The notes under the pieces were generated by a model. The model worked only from the letters and a program-made list of their open reading frames with translations, ran no database searches and had not been told where the DNA came from. The translations under genes were made by a program, and so were the position numbers. A stretch of DNA of 38,130 nt from Cyanobacteria bacterium PR.3.49 (lineage in GTDB: Bacteria; Cyanobacteriota; Vampirovibrionia; Obscuribacterales; Obscuribacteraceae): the NCBI GenBank assembly GCA_013997645.1, contig PNKB01000028.1:1-38130 (forward strand). The letters are read 5' to 3'. Below, one piece after another: positions 1 through 8,331 of the stretch (positions are counted from its first letter, which is position 1; the number at the start of each line of letters is the position of its first letter).

Positions 1-1
1 A

Positions 2-247
2 AATGCGAATGTCAACTTCGGAACTGTTTTTCACTACAGCAGTCTAACAACAGGAGCCAAAGGTGGAGGAATGGGATTTATGTGGCTAGTGATATCAGAC
101 GAAAATATTATTCAATTTCCTCAATTCGATAGCGCGATTATTTTTGCAGAAGAAAAATATGGTGATGCAGTTACGGTCATCGACGCGCGCAAGCGGACAA
201 TCTCAATAGTAAAGACGGAAGGCGTCAAATTGCAAGAAACAGCCTGA
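2..247 (+). CDS. 3' end of an unknown protein (5' truncated by window)
   Basis: An open frame enters from the left edge and stops at TGA 245-247, giving 81 residues without an in-frame stop. The end reads as a normal globular protein, with alternating hydrophobic and charged stretches and a basic segment near the C-terminus. Its stop lies 22 bases before the start of the next gene, so the two may be co-transcribed. I do not recognise a family, and the start is outside the window. Confidence 0.5.
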   Translation, partial: NANVNFGTVFHYSSLTTGAKGGGMGFMWLVISDENIIQFPQFDSAIIFAEEKYGDAVTVIDARKRTISIVKTEGVKLQETA

Positions 248-269
248 CGGGCGATACGAGGAAAAGCAC

Positions 270-485
270 ATGAATAAGCCTAACATTCATGTCGTGCGTG
301 AAAACAATAAGTGGGCAATCAAGCGCGAAAATGATAACAGGAACGAAGCCGAATTCAACACTCAAGTTGAGGCTTCTCAATGCGGCCGAGATCTCGCCAA
401 AAAAGACGGCGTTCAATTCTTTCTGCATGAGCAAGATGGAAGCGTCGAATTGCGAGACAGTTACGAACACGATCCGGTCGACTAA
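270..485 (+). CDS. DUF2188-type small protein
   Basis: This 71-residue protein follows the DUF2188 pattern. An N-terminal 'HVV' strand is followed by a conserved Trp (NNKWAIKRE), an 'F-T-EA' segment (FNTQVEASQCGRDLAKKDG), and an 'FFLHEQDGSVELRDSY-DP' C-terminus. The family is small and of unknown function; it is roughly one domain long, as here. The upstream GAGGAAAAGC is a plausible ribosome site. Related small proteins occur at 20627-20839 and possibly 21118-21345. The assignment rests on motif memory, not a search. Confidence 0.75.
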   Translation: MNKPNIHVVRENNKWAIKRENDNRNEAEFNTQVEASQCGRDLAKKDGVQFFLHEQDGSVELRDSYEHDPVD

Positions 486-755
486 TCCGGCTATAGCAGA
501 CAAATGAAACCAGACGATAATGCACTGCCCAAGTCAAATAAAGTGCTTTTGTTGAAGATGGAATGGTTGCTGGAAGCACGCGTGATGAACGTGAGCCAAC
601 TAACGCGTTATTTTGCTTGAGCACTATGGTCAAGCTCGGAAGTGAAAGTTACAAACTGCGACTTTCGGTGCGGTTTTAGGCAAGACGAGGAACTATCGAC
701 CAAGGAATGCCTCTACCAACAAAACAGTGATTTCGCGCGCACCTGGAGGCACCTC

Positions 756-1067
756 ATGAAACACAAATACATTCTCGGAATTGTTACCGCCCTTTTCCCC
801 ACCTTGTGTGCGTATGCGGACGAAGCAAGAGTTCAGGCCGGATCCGCCGGTGCAGGTTCGGGTCAGCCTGGCATTTGGGGCCAATCAATGACGGCCGGAT
901 CGTCCAACCGTCCGATGCGACCGGAATTGAAATCGTCCAAACAAAGTGTCAATCACACTAATATTCAAAGCACGAACGCAACGACAAGCCACAGCACCAG
1001 CAGCAGTCTGTCGCCTTCTACTGCCATCAAAGTACAAGCCGGCGTGAAGGCAAAGGTTCTCAAATAA
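756..1067 (+). CDS. small secreted protein, Ser/Thr/Asn-rich
   Basis: The start is set at ATG 756 because GGAGG lies 7-8 bases upstream and the protein then begins with a clean Sec signal peptide (MKHKYILGIVTALFPTLCAYA, cleavage likely after Ala21 or nearby). A longer frame from 642 would bury that signal. The mature part, about 80 residues, is low-complexity, rich in Ser, Thr, Asn and Gly, and ends in a basic VQAGVKAKVLK. No catalytic motif is visible. It is monocistronic, as a strong terminator follows. Function unknown; export is inferred from the signal alone. Confidence 0.65.
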   Translation: MKHKYILGIVTALFPTLCAYADEARVQAGSAGAGSGQPGIWGQSMTAGSSNRPMRPELKSSKQSVNHTNIQSTNATTSHSTSSSLSPSTAIKVQAGVKAKVLK

Positions 1068-1097
1068 CATTCGCCAGTATTCCTGGTTATGTCAAAT

Positions 1098-1134
1098 TCG
1101 GGTTGGAGAGTTTGTTCTCTTCAACCCGATTTTG
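1098..1134 (+). terminator. rho-independent terminator
   Basis: A 13-bp stem (1098-1110 with 1117-1129, one G-T pair), a 6-base loop and a following TTTT close the small secreted-protein gene. It sits between two convergent genes and the opposite strand also has a short A/T run, so weak bidirectional action is possible. Confidence 0.85.
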
Positions 1135-1153
1135 AAAAGTGAGTTTCTCCAAA

Positions 1154-1915
1154 CTACTTAGCGCTGTCTTTTCTGAGTCGTCTCAAAAGATCGTCGAGTC
1201 TAGCTCTTCCTGAAGGCTTATCTGGAAGTGCGGTCAATTTTCCCGCCTCCTCCAACATTGTCCGCAAACGCAAATATTCCTTTTCGTGAAAGTCAAGATC
1301 CGTCGGTTTGATTTGTTGTTTTTCCACGCCGGAAAGTTTTTGTTCAATCAATTCCGGCAAATATGATAGTTTAAACTCCTTGTTCAAGTGAAGTAAATTT
1401 GCCTCCACAATTCCGGTTCGCATCAGATGAATACCGGTGAGAAGAACGCGATACACATAGAGAAGTGGCTTCACGCGAGGCTTTTCTTCGCTCGAAAATA
1501 TTCTCCACTGAGTAGATGAAAACCCAAGGTAGTGGTGACTATGATTGCGAGTAATGCAACTGCTCTGCGCAATATCCTTCAATTCATCATGGTGCTCACC
1601 GCCGCTGACAACGAGTGGTGAAAAAATTTGCTCAAGAACATAACCGTTTCTTTGCAGCACCATGAGGAAATACTTCTTCGCGTCATGCGTAACCAAATCA
1701 AGCTCGATTCCTTCATCCAAATATGTGGACTCAATTGTCTCCACAGGCTGATCGAGCCCCATAAACTCTGTGACTGGAAGGACGTGGCAGCCACGCAGAT
1801 CGAAGTCGGAATCGGGGGACGGAAACCCATAAAGATGAGCACCACTCACGGTGGCGAACAACAGCGGGTGTTTGTGATTTTTTACTGCTTTGTGCAGCGC
1901 ATCCGGAAAATTCAT
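1154..1915 (-). CDS. predicted nucleotidyltransferase, COG3541-like
   Basis: This 253-residue protein carries a Pol-beta-type nucleotidyltransferase signature near the N-terminus. SGAHLYGF (24-31) stands for the usual GS-x-YG loop, followed by D-x-D in PDSDFDLRG (Asp37 and Asp39). Downstream helices (LVTHDAKKYFLMVLQRNGYVLEQIFSP) match the COG3541 'predicted nucleotidyltransferase' layout. Its ATG abuts the stop codon of the upstream paralogue (TGA-ATG), so the two are probably translationally coupled. The loop has Ser-Gly-Ala instead of Gly-Ser, which could affect activity. Substrate unknown; nucleotidyl transfer to RNA, protein or a small molecule is possible. Confidence 0.8.
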   Translation of the reverse strand: MNFPDALHKAVKNHKHPLLFATVSGAHLYGFPSPDSDFDLRGCHVLPVTEFMGLDQPVETIESTYLDEGIELDLVTHDAKKYFLMVLQRNGYVLEQIFSPLVVSGGEHHDELKDIAQSSCITRNHSHHYLGFSSTQWRIFSSEEKPRVKPLLYVYRVLLTGIHLMRTGIVEANLLHLNKEFKLSYLPELIEQKLSGVEKQQIKPTDLDFHEKEYLRLRTMLEEAGKLTALPDKPSGRARLDDLLRRLRKDSAK

Positions 1916-2857
1916 TCAACCAACCATTGCTCTTCTTGCTTTCATCAAAAAACGATTTGCCTTTTCGTAATCCGGCCGCTCCGGAAGTTTGGTCGTCTCA
2001 AACGCCGCATCAAACTCTTTATGCAACTCCAACCTCCAAACGTTTACATCATCCCAAGTGACTTGTCCCAAACGAATGGGCATCAATTTCTCTCGGTATC
2101 CGCCAACGTTCACCGGCACCGTGCCCTCTTTCAGAATCGTTATCCCGGAGATAAGCAAACGAACGAGATGCATAACGTGTTTCCACTTCAACTCACCGCG
2201 CGTTCTTAAATCTTGCTCCAGTTTTCGGAATTGAGATAGCACATACCCGTTATAGGTTTGATAAACCAACTTGGATAAATATGCTTCGCGAGAATCAATC
2301 AATTCTTGAGCTATAGGTGAGCACTTCTCAACCATAGGAGAATATAAACACTCGAGCACATTAGGATTAGCTTTAAGAGTCAATATAATAAACTTCTGAA
2401 GCTCCCAATAACATTCCTCAGTTCCAGTGTCTTCTATCTGTTCGGGTATACCGTAAAGCGACCAGTGAAGATCAGCTGGAGGTAAATATATTCCTCTTCG
2501 GTCCATATCCGACTCTTCCACATCTAGACCATAGGCGCGTGAGCCTACAACACACTGATAAATCACATAATCAAATAGCTCTCTGTCTGAGAGTGGATCA
2601 GGTCGATCAAACTCAACATTCTGCATGTGTTTTCTAATGACCATTTCCTGACGATGAAGACTAGCTTGACCACCATCAGGAAAGCGAATCAGATATGCAT
2701 GCTCGTTATCTACAGGTGATCTGACAATGGTCCCGACAGTACCTTTGCGCCTGAGTGGCTGTCCACCCTTACTGCGAATCTCCACAAGAGTAACTACCTG
2801 CGTACCTGCAGGAATAATTAGCTGAGGATTTAGTTTATTGGGCAAGTGATCGGTCAT
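1916..2857 (-). CDS. predicted nucleotidyltransferase with N-terminal beta domain, COG3541-like
   Basis: This 313-residue first gene of the coupled pair has a nucleotidyltransferase core with GSRAYGLDVEESDMDRRG (105-122; metal-binding Asp117 and Asp119). The core is followed by LQKFIILTLKANPNVLECLYSP, equivalent to the same helix in the neighbour. Residues 12-75 form an extra domain rich in Gly, Val and basic residues (KGTVGTIVRSPVD, AYLIRFPDGGQASL) that resembles an SH3/KOW-like nucleic-acid-binding barrel. That reading is my inference. GGAGG lies 10 bases before ATG 2857, a strong ribosome site. The divergent neighbour starts about 235 bases away. Confidence 0.8.
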   Translation of the reverse strand: MTDHLPNKLNPQLIIPAGTQVVTLVEIRSKGGQPLRRKGTVGTIVRSPVDNEHAYLIRFPDGGQASLHRQEMVIRKHMQNVEFDRPDPLSDRELFDYVIYQCVVGSRAYGLDVEESDMDRRGIYLPPADLHWSLYGIPEQIEDTGTEECYWELQKFIILTLKANPNVLECLYSPMVEKCSPIAQELIDSREAYLSKLVYQTYNGYVLSQFRKLEQDLRTRGELKWKHVMHLVRLLISGITILKEGTVPVNVGGYREKLMPIRLGQVTWDDVNVWRLELHKEFDAAFETTKLPERPDYEKANRFLMKARRAMVG

Positions 2858-2902
2858 AGGCTTTAGCCTCCTAGTCAGTCTTGCCCATCAAACACTAGCC
2901 CT

Positions 2903-3092
2903 AAAACCCCATCCAGTTGAGGTTTTCACGACGGGCGCCCGACCGTTAACAAGACGATAACAACTTTCCTGCGGGTCAGCCGTATAACTTAAGCAGCCCC
3001 CTCCCCAAGACCTAGCTCACCACTCGTCACAAGAACGACCAAATTTCACGCAACACTGAAAGCCTCCTCCCCTCAACCTTCCGGAGTGCACA
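2903..3092 (+). promoter_or_regulatory. promoter/leader module, copy 1
   Basis: This module precedes the first membrane protein and shares five ordered blocks with 4890-5086. They are: a hairpin-like AAAACC...GGTTTT around CCAGTTGAGG (2903-2926); the dyad GTTAAC-N5-GATAAC (2945-2961); a -10-like TATAAC (2983-2988); the 19-mer CTCGTCACAAGAACGACCA (3023-3041) followed by TTTCAC; and AAGCCTCC. The dyad ends exactly 21 bases before the -10 in both copies and covers the -35 position, where no good -35 hexamer exists. That suggests an activator- or repressor-controlled promoter. The regulator is unknown. Confidence 0.7.
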
Positions 3093-4787
3093 ATGATGCT
3101 ATTGCGCCCGCTGTGGCTCAATCCCTCAAACGCAGAAAACGCGGCAGCAAAAGCGGCAGCAAGAACAGCTTCAACACTGCTTCTTTTGACCCTCTGCCAA
3201 CTGCCCGTTTTTTGCCAAGATGGAACAATCGGCGCAGCAACCCGTTCTAGAGTCAGCCAGGCATCGATTCAGGACCATTATGAAAGGCGCTTCGCTCAGA
3301 TAAAAGAGCGGCGCATCAAAGCCATGCAGCACCTGGTGCAAGACGGAATGTCACCCACATCAACAGTGCACGGCAGCACCCCTTTAGCAGGCACCCGCTC
3401 AAATACCGGCTACAGAGTGTCAGCAGCCAATTTGTCGAGACCCGAATCGAAAAGAACTCACACTTCGCCCGTCACCTACGTTCAGCCTCCGGTCACTTAT
3501 GTTTTCCAAGCCGGTCAAGGCTATGGCGCCTCATCCCACTTCGGTCCGCCCCTGCCTACGGACGTGGTTTTCCAATTCGATCCTGGCGGCGCGCTCGTCG
3601 ACCAAAACCTTCCTTCCGGCGTTGCCAACGCTGTTCAAGCCGACAGCCATCACAACGGAATCGGAATTCGCATCACAGATACCGCAGCCAAATTGGTTCT
3701 CAGTGATGTTGCTCAAACATTTTCCGAACGCATGCTTAGTCCCGATCGCTGGGTGAAAACAGCTCAAACGGCTATGCAAGCCAATCATCAACTGACGGCT
3801 GAGACTACGACTTCAGTCGCCAACGAAACGATTCAAAGCAATTTGAATCAAATCGGCGGTCACCTCATCAATGTGGCTAACGAAGGCGCTGCCGGCAGCG
3901 ATCCGCTCGGACAAGTCGTCGGCAGAGTTCAGACGTTCTGGAAGACAGTCTATCTGCCGATGGCAATACTCCTGCTTTTACTTGGTTCAACTCTTACCTT
4001 CGGCAAAGTAATTGTTCAATACGGATTCAATATTTCCTCAGGAGAAGAAGTAATGACACCCCTTGCAGGCCCCCTCAAAGCAATCACTGCAATCTGCCTC
4101 ATTCCCGCAACACAGCTCATCATGAGCTATTCCATCGACATCGGAAATTCACTTACAGACGCGGTTCAACGAGTCACAAACAACGCCAACGTGGCCGCCT
4201 GGCTCACCGAACAGGGTGCGCAGGCAATTGGTTCAAACAGTGCATCCGGCGGCACTGCTGCCAGCAATCAGGCTGCTGCAGCCAATCAAGGCGATGCCAA
4301 CCAGCTGATGAGCCGCATCCAAAACCGCCCCGTTTCCGAGCAAACCATGGGCATGCTGGCAGGCTCCGTCGCCATGATGACTTCGATGGGAACGACTGTT
4401 CTGCTCTCCTTCCAGCTCGTTTTCATGCTCTATCTTTTCTTGATGGGACCCATCGCAGCGTCGCTCTACACCTGGCCCTGGGGCGTCAATAAGCTTTTCA
4501 AAACGACTTTCAGCAACTGGCTCAACGCCGTCATTAGTCTGGCTCTCTGGCGCTTCTGGTGGTCGATTTTAGTCCTCGTCATGGACGCTCGGGTCACCTG
4601 GCTGCGCGACGAGGGCATTTATCAAGCCAACAGCCCCTGGGAGTTATGCGCCATCATCTGCTTTCTCGTCCTGCTCGGCACAGTGCCCTTCATGGCTTTC
4701 CAGTTCAACCCTGGTTCATTCGTAGACAAACTGGTATCGGAATTCGGAACCGCAACAGGCAAAAAAGGAGCTACAGGCGCAGCATAA
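3093..4787 (+). CDS. polytopic membrane protein, paralogue 1 (possibly VirB6/TrbL-like)
   Basis: This 564-residue protein begins with an N-terminal signal or anchor (residues 24-42). A long extracytoplasmic, Ser/Thr/Pro-containing region follows to about 285. Hydrophobic segments then lie near 288-306, 329-350, 433-460, 475-497 and 518-538. The last two thirds align by eye with the next gene: VYLPMAILLLLLGSTLT vs IFVPIALLLLVPGTVLT; FQLVFMLYLFLMGPIAA vs FQLVYLHYLFLVGPIMA; NWLNAVISLALWRFWW vs NWVAGTITLCFWSLFW. Topology and the 'F-x-GP' motif recall the VirB6/TrbL inner-membrane component of type IV secretion, but no other secretion gene is in the window, so this is only a suggestion. GGAG lies 8 bases before the ATG. 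Confidence 0.8.
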   Translation: MMLLRPLWLNPSNAENAAAKAAARTASTLLLLTLCQLPVFCQDGTIGAATRSRVSQASIQDHYERRFAQIKERRIKAMQHLVQDGMSPTSTVHGSTPLAGTRSNTGYRVSAANLSRPESKRTHTSPVTYVQPPVTYVFQAGQGYGASSHFGPPLPTDVVFQFDPGGALVDQNLPSGVANAVQADSHHNGIGIRITDTAAKLVLSDVAQTFSERMLSPDRWVKTAQTAMQANHQLTAETTTSVANETIQSNLNQIGGHLINVANEGAAGSDPLGQVVGRVQTFWKTVYLPMAILLLLLGSTLTFGKVIVQYGFNISSGEEVMTPLAGPLKAITAICLIPATQLIMSYSIDIGNSLTDAVQRVTNNANVAAWLTEQGAQAIGSNSASGGTAASNQAAAANQGDANQLMSRIQNRPVSEQTMGMLAGSVAMMTSMGTTVLLSFQLVFMLYLFLMGPIAASLYTWPWGVNKLFKTTFSNWLNAVISLALWRFWWSILVLVMDARVTWLRDEGIYQANSPWELCAIICFLVLLGTVPFMAFQFNPGSFVDKLVSEFGTATGKKGATGAA

Positions 4788-4830
4788 ACAATTCAATCGA
4801 GCATCTGTCCGCAAGACCTAAAATCCAAAT

Positions 4831-4914
4831 CCTCAACTGGTCCATTTAATCTAGCCGCCGAAAGGCACCCGTCACCGGGCGCAGTGCTAAAGACCCCAGC
4901 CAGTTGAGGGTTTT
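4831..4914 (+). repeat. 10-bp inverted repeat flanking a 59-base loop, followed by TTTT
   Basis: CCTCAACTGG (4831-4840) and CCAGTTGAGG (4900-4909) are perfect complements. A small CCCG/CGGG hairpin lies in the loop, and GTTTT follows the right arm. Only copy 2 of the leader module has the left arm. It may terminate transcription of the upstream gene or act as an attenuator. The loop is long for a classical terminator. Confidence 0.45.
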
Positions 4915-5086
4915 GGAATAGGTTGAGGTTGTTAACAGGTCGATAACAACTTACCGCGTGGGGGAGCGTATAAAAGAGACATCCCTCCTCCACACACACC
5001 TTCCGACCTCGTCACAAGAACGACCAGTTTCACTTCAATACTGTAAGCCTCCCCCACCCTCACCTTCATGGGCAGGTTCGATTCTC
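4890..5086 (+). promoter_or_regulatory. promoter/leader module, copy 2
   Basis: This is the second copy of the module at 2903-3092. It contains CCAGCCAGTTGAGGGTTTT (4896-4914), the dyad GTTAAC-N5-GATAAC (4931-4947), -10-like TATAAA (4969-4974), the identical 19-mer (5008-5026) with TTTCAC after it, and AAGCCTCC. The dyad-to-(-10) gap is 21 bases, as in copy 1, and the -10 to 19-mer offset differs by one base. The 19-mer lies in the predicted 5' UTR and contains a short TCGT/ACGA pairing, so it may act in RNA. Confidence 0.7.
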
Positions 5087-8000
5087 ATGCAAAAATTCTC
5101 CGCGATAGCAATTCTCACCATCTGCCTTCTTGCCGCAATGTGCTTGATTTGCGAGCTGCCCGCCAGCGGTCAGGTCAACGAACAGGCACTGCGCAGCGCA
5201 AATGCCGCAGTTGCTGTCCAAAGAGAATACAGATTGACGGTGAATGACCTGCAAAGACTGTATAGACAGTCGACCGACGGCATGGCACCAAGCAATGCCG
5301 TCACTCAAGATCCGGCAACCATCATGTATTCGCGTGGTCCGGTCGTTCCTTTAAGCTCGATTCAGTTGCCGGATAACATGCGCAATATGCTCAGCACAGG
5401 TGTGCCGACCCAAGGTCTGCCGCTGACAGATACTGCCTTCAAAGCGCAGCTTCTGCAAACGCAGCAACAGCTCCTCTCCCAAATTTCAGATCCTGTTCGC
5501 AATATCCCAAGAGAGCTGGCGCAGACTTTGGCGACGCAGACCATGCTGGGCAATTCCGCAGCCCAAGTGGCCACCGAACAGGCAAACAATGCCATCAACT
5601 ACGCCGGCAAATATCTCATCAATTTCACAGTCAACGAAGGCAATGTTTGGAACCGCCTGCGCAATAACATCTTCGTTCCAATCGCCCTCTTGCTCTTAGT
5701 GCCTGGAACAGTTCTCACACAAGCCAAAGCAATCATGGCAGCAGGCAATCCGGTCATCGAATACACAAATCCCTTCGAAGGCATACTGCGCGCCATCATC
5801 GCCATGTGCTTCATCCCCGGTTCTTACCTGGTCGTCAACTACGGAATCGATTTTTCGAATTCGATCAGCCACACCATCCAGGATGCTTACAGGTCTCAAT
5901 TCGGCGGCGACATGTACGCTGATGCATTTAGAGCCGAACAACGCGCATTTCCTTCCAGACAAGCCGCCGAAAACCAAAACGGCCTATCTGGTTTGGGTGC
6001 CGGTGCCACTGCAACCGGTGGCAACAACGTAACCGGTTTTGCCCAACTGGAAAACAACCTGATCAAGAACAAAGCCTTCGCAGCGGACGGAACACAAGTT
6101 GCCACCAACGGACTGGTGGACGAAGTGCTTCCGGCTAATGCCGTTGCAGCCCGCATGGCGATTTTCAGCACCAACATGGTAGTTACTTCGGTTTGGGATC
6201 TGCTCTGCGCATTCCAATTGGTTTACCTGCACTACCTTTTCCTGGTTGGACCGATTATGGCAGCCATCTGGGTTTATCCAATAAAACAATTGCGCGAAGC
6301 ATGGCCCAACTGGGTAGCCGGCACCATCACTCTGTGCTTCTGGTCGCTTTTCTGGAACACAGCCATTCTTCTCATGGCACTGTTCAAAGACGCTGATTCT
6401 ACCGGCACCTTCATCATGACGGCACTCAACTTGCTCGCTACCGGCAGTGTCAAATATGCATTCGACTTCGTCGGTCTGATCACCGAAGCTGGTCAGGAAG
6501 CAGCAAAGATTGCCCGCACAGGCAAAAACGAGCAAGGTGGAAACATCACACCGGTACCGGGCACGCACACGGAAAAAACCAAAACATTCAGCGAAAACAC
6601 CAAAGAATCCGGCAATGGCGGATTGCTTGGCGGCATCACAAAACTGGCAACCACGACTGCTATCGGTGCAGCATTGCCCGGGGCAATTCCTGCAGTGTCG
6701 CTCGGCAGCCAATTGCTGGGTGCATTCGGCGGCGGCAAAGACGGTGGTGAGACAGCAGGCATGAGCGACTTCGCAAAGAGCTTGTCCTTGCCTCCCATGG
6801 TTTCGACCGTTGCAGAAAACGCATTCCCCGCTGCTGCAGCAGCTTTCGGTATCGTAGGTGCAGCCGGTCTTCTAGGCAAAGAAGACGTTTCCTTGCCGCC
6901 TTTGGCAGGTGGTGCGAAGACCGGCAACGCATTGAGCGCGCTTTCGGCACAAACAGAGCAAGCTGAACAAGCGGCTTCCACTAAGAAACAATTCGATAGT
7001 CTGAATGTCGTTTCCGAAACATTAAACAATATCGCAGAAGTAGTCTCCGGCAAGGTTGACGTTCCCAAAATCGGCAGCTTAACTGCAGCTTCCGGTCTGG
7101 CAGGCTTGGCAAATTCCGACAGCGCCGCAACGGCTGCTTTGACCGGAACAGCTGACTCGGTCGGCGCCGCGCAAAAACAATCGGAAGTTGCAGCGGCTGC
7201 TGCAAAACAGCAAGCTGCCCAAGAGAGCACGAAAGAAGCCATGCGCGCTCTCATAGCTGGTTCTGTTTTGGCAGCTGCAAATCGCAGCTCATCGCGTGAA
7301 GTGCAGAACTTCATGGGCAATCTTGCTCAAGCTGCTGGTGTTGAGCAGGCGGCAAAACCGTTCGAAACAATCAACACTCATAACTTTACTGCAGAAGCAA
7401 TGAGCGGAGCACCGGTAGCCGCATCCGCTCAAGCAGCAGCCATGGCAGCAGCATCAGCCGCCGGTCTGCCCCCGTCCGCACGCGTTGCTCATGCCACGGG
7501 CAGCACATCTGGTCGCAGCGCAAACAGCTTCTCCCGCAACAATCTTTTCAGAGAAGGCTCTCCCTCGCTCGAAACCGAATCCGCAAGAGAATTGAGTTAT
7601 GAAGCCACCAGTGGTGCCTCCTCTATAAACCTCTTCCGCGAAGTCGGTGCTGAAACCATCTCTTCATCGGTGGCTTCAGCAAATGCATCCAGCCTAAACT
7701 TCTCAGCTGCACCACCGCTGGCATTTGCTTCTACCAGCTCTCATTCCGCACCGCCTCCTATGGCATCCGCCCTCGCCAAAATGGCAATCGGCGAAGTCGA
7801 TTACGTTGCTGGAGAAATGACAGGATTGGTCGGATTTGCAGAAGCAGTAGCACCGCAAATCACCGCTTCCGAAATGCGCATCACTGAAGCCGACGCCGTC
7901 CCGGTGGTCAGAGACAGAGAACGCCTCTTCAGAATGGCAATCGAAGCCAAGGTCGAAGCTGGTGTCGCGCAGCAAAACATGGAGCAAAGCGCGCCAATGA

Positions 8001-8230
8001 GTGCCGGTTACGAAGCCTACCTTCGGGAAGCCGCACCGGACCAAAATGAAAACACATCTGGCGTTCTGCTCAGCCTCGCCGAAGTGCAAGCAGTCTCTGA
8101 ACTTCGCCGCCCGAGAGGCCTGCAGGAATTGATGAAGAGAAGCGCATTCGAGCGTCCGTGCGATACATGCAAAAACACCGGCTGCCAGTGCGCTGTCAAT
8201 GCTCCGGTTGCAGCAGGTGTGTGGTCTTAG
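5087..8230 (+). CDS. polytopic membrane protein, paralogue 2, with very long Ala-rich tail
   Basis: The start is placed at ATG 5087, giving 1047 residues. An upstream in-frame ATG at 4958 precedes the promoter -10 (4969) and is not credible. A signal/anchor (about 2-28) precedes the domain shared with the previous gene, which has hydrophobic segments near 196-216, 232-252, 364-398, 409-433 and 441-464. After about residue 470 comes a tail of nearly 580 residues, dominated by Ala, Ser and Gly with charged patches, which the paralogue lacks. The last 23 residues hold Cys1025, Cys1028, Cys1033 and Cys1035, a possible metal site. A VirB6/TrbL-like channel role is a guess. Confidence 0.8.
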   Translation: MQKFSAIAILTICLLAAMCLICELPASGQVNEQALRSANAAVAVQREYRLTVNDLQRLYRQSTDGMAPSNAVTQDPATIMYSRGPVVPLSSIQLPDNMRNMLSTGVPTQGLPLTDTAFKAQLLQTQQQLLSQISDPVRNIPRELAQTLATQTMLGNSAAQVATEQANNAINYAGKYLINFTVNEGNVWNRLRNNIFVPIALLLLVPGTVLTQAKAIMAAGNPVIEYTNPFEGILRAIIAMCFIPGSYLVVNYGIDFSNSISHTIQDAYRSQFGGDMYADAFRAEQRAFPSRQAAENQNGLSGLGAGATATGGNNVTGFAQLENNLIKNKAFAADGTQVATNGLVDEVLPANAVAARMAIFSTNMVVTSVWDLLCAFQLVYLHYLFLVGPIMAAIWVYPIKQLREAWPNWVAGTITLCFWSLFWNTAILLMALFKDADSTGTFIMTALNLLATGSVKYAFDFVGLITEAGQEAAKIARTGKNEQGGNITPVPGTHTEKTKTFSENTKESGNGGLLGGITKLATTTAIGAALPGAIPAVSLGSQLLGAFGGGKDGGETAGMSDFAKSLSLPPMVSTVAENAFPAAAAAFGIVGAAGLLGKEDVSLPPLAGGAKTGNALSALSAQTEQAEQAASTKKQFDSLNVVSETLNNIAEVVSGKVDVPKIGSLTAASGLAGLANSDSAATAALTGTADSVGAAQKQSEVAAAAAKQQAAQESTKEAMRALIAGSVLAAANRSSSREVQNFMGNLAQAAGVEQAAKPFETINTHNFTAEAMSGAPVAASAQAAAMAAASAAGLPPSARVAHATGSTSGRSANSFSRNNLFREGSPSLETESARELSYEATSGASSINLFREVGAETISSSVASANASSLNFSAAPPLAFASTSSHSAPPPMASALAKMAIGEVDYVAGEMTGLVGFAEAVAPQITASEMRITEADAVPVVRDRERLFRMAIEAKVEAGVAQQNMEQSAPMSAGYEAYLREAAPDQNENTSGVLLSLAEVQAVSELRRPRGLQELMKRSAFERPCDTCKNTGCQCAVNAPVAAGVWS

Positions 8231-8267
8231 CCAGGAAACCTGACCTACCGCAATCCGCCGAAACGTT

Positions 8268-8309
8268 GTAATGTGGAATTGTCGGCGCTCAGGCCGGGCG
8301 TCACATTAC
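8268..8309 (+). repeat. intergenic inverted repeat GTAATGTG/CACATTAC
   Basis: An 8-bp perfect inverted repeat (8268-8275 with 8302-8309) encloses a GC-rich inner CGGC/GCCG pairing. It lies between the large membrane protein and the next gene. It could be an RNA hairpin or an operator. There is no clear T-run after it, so it is not a standard terminator. Confidence 0.4.
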
Positions 8310-8331
8310 TAATTTGCCGAGGTGTTGCCTT

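Noticed and set aside
504..620. 38-codon frame after the first DUF2188 gene
   Set aside because: It has an ATG and a helical translation, but no ribosome site and no recognisable family; left out of the gene list.
4958..5086. Upstream extension of the large membrane protein to ATG 4958
   Set aside because: The start would lie before the -10 box at 4969, and the extra 43 residues precede the signal-like anchor; ATG 5087 corresponds in position to the start of paralogue 1.
5984..7320. Long minus-strand frames opposite the Ala-rich membrane protein
   Set aside because: They are shadows produced by the GC-rich, Ala-heavy coding strand; no signal or family is seen.
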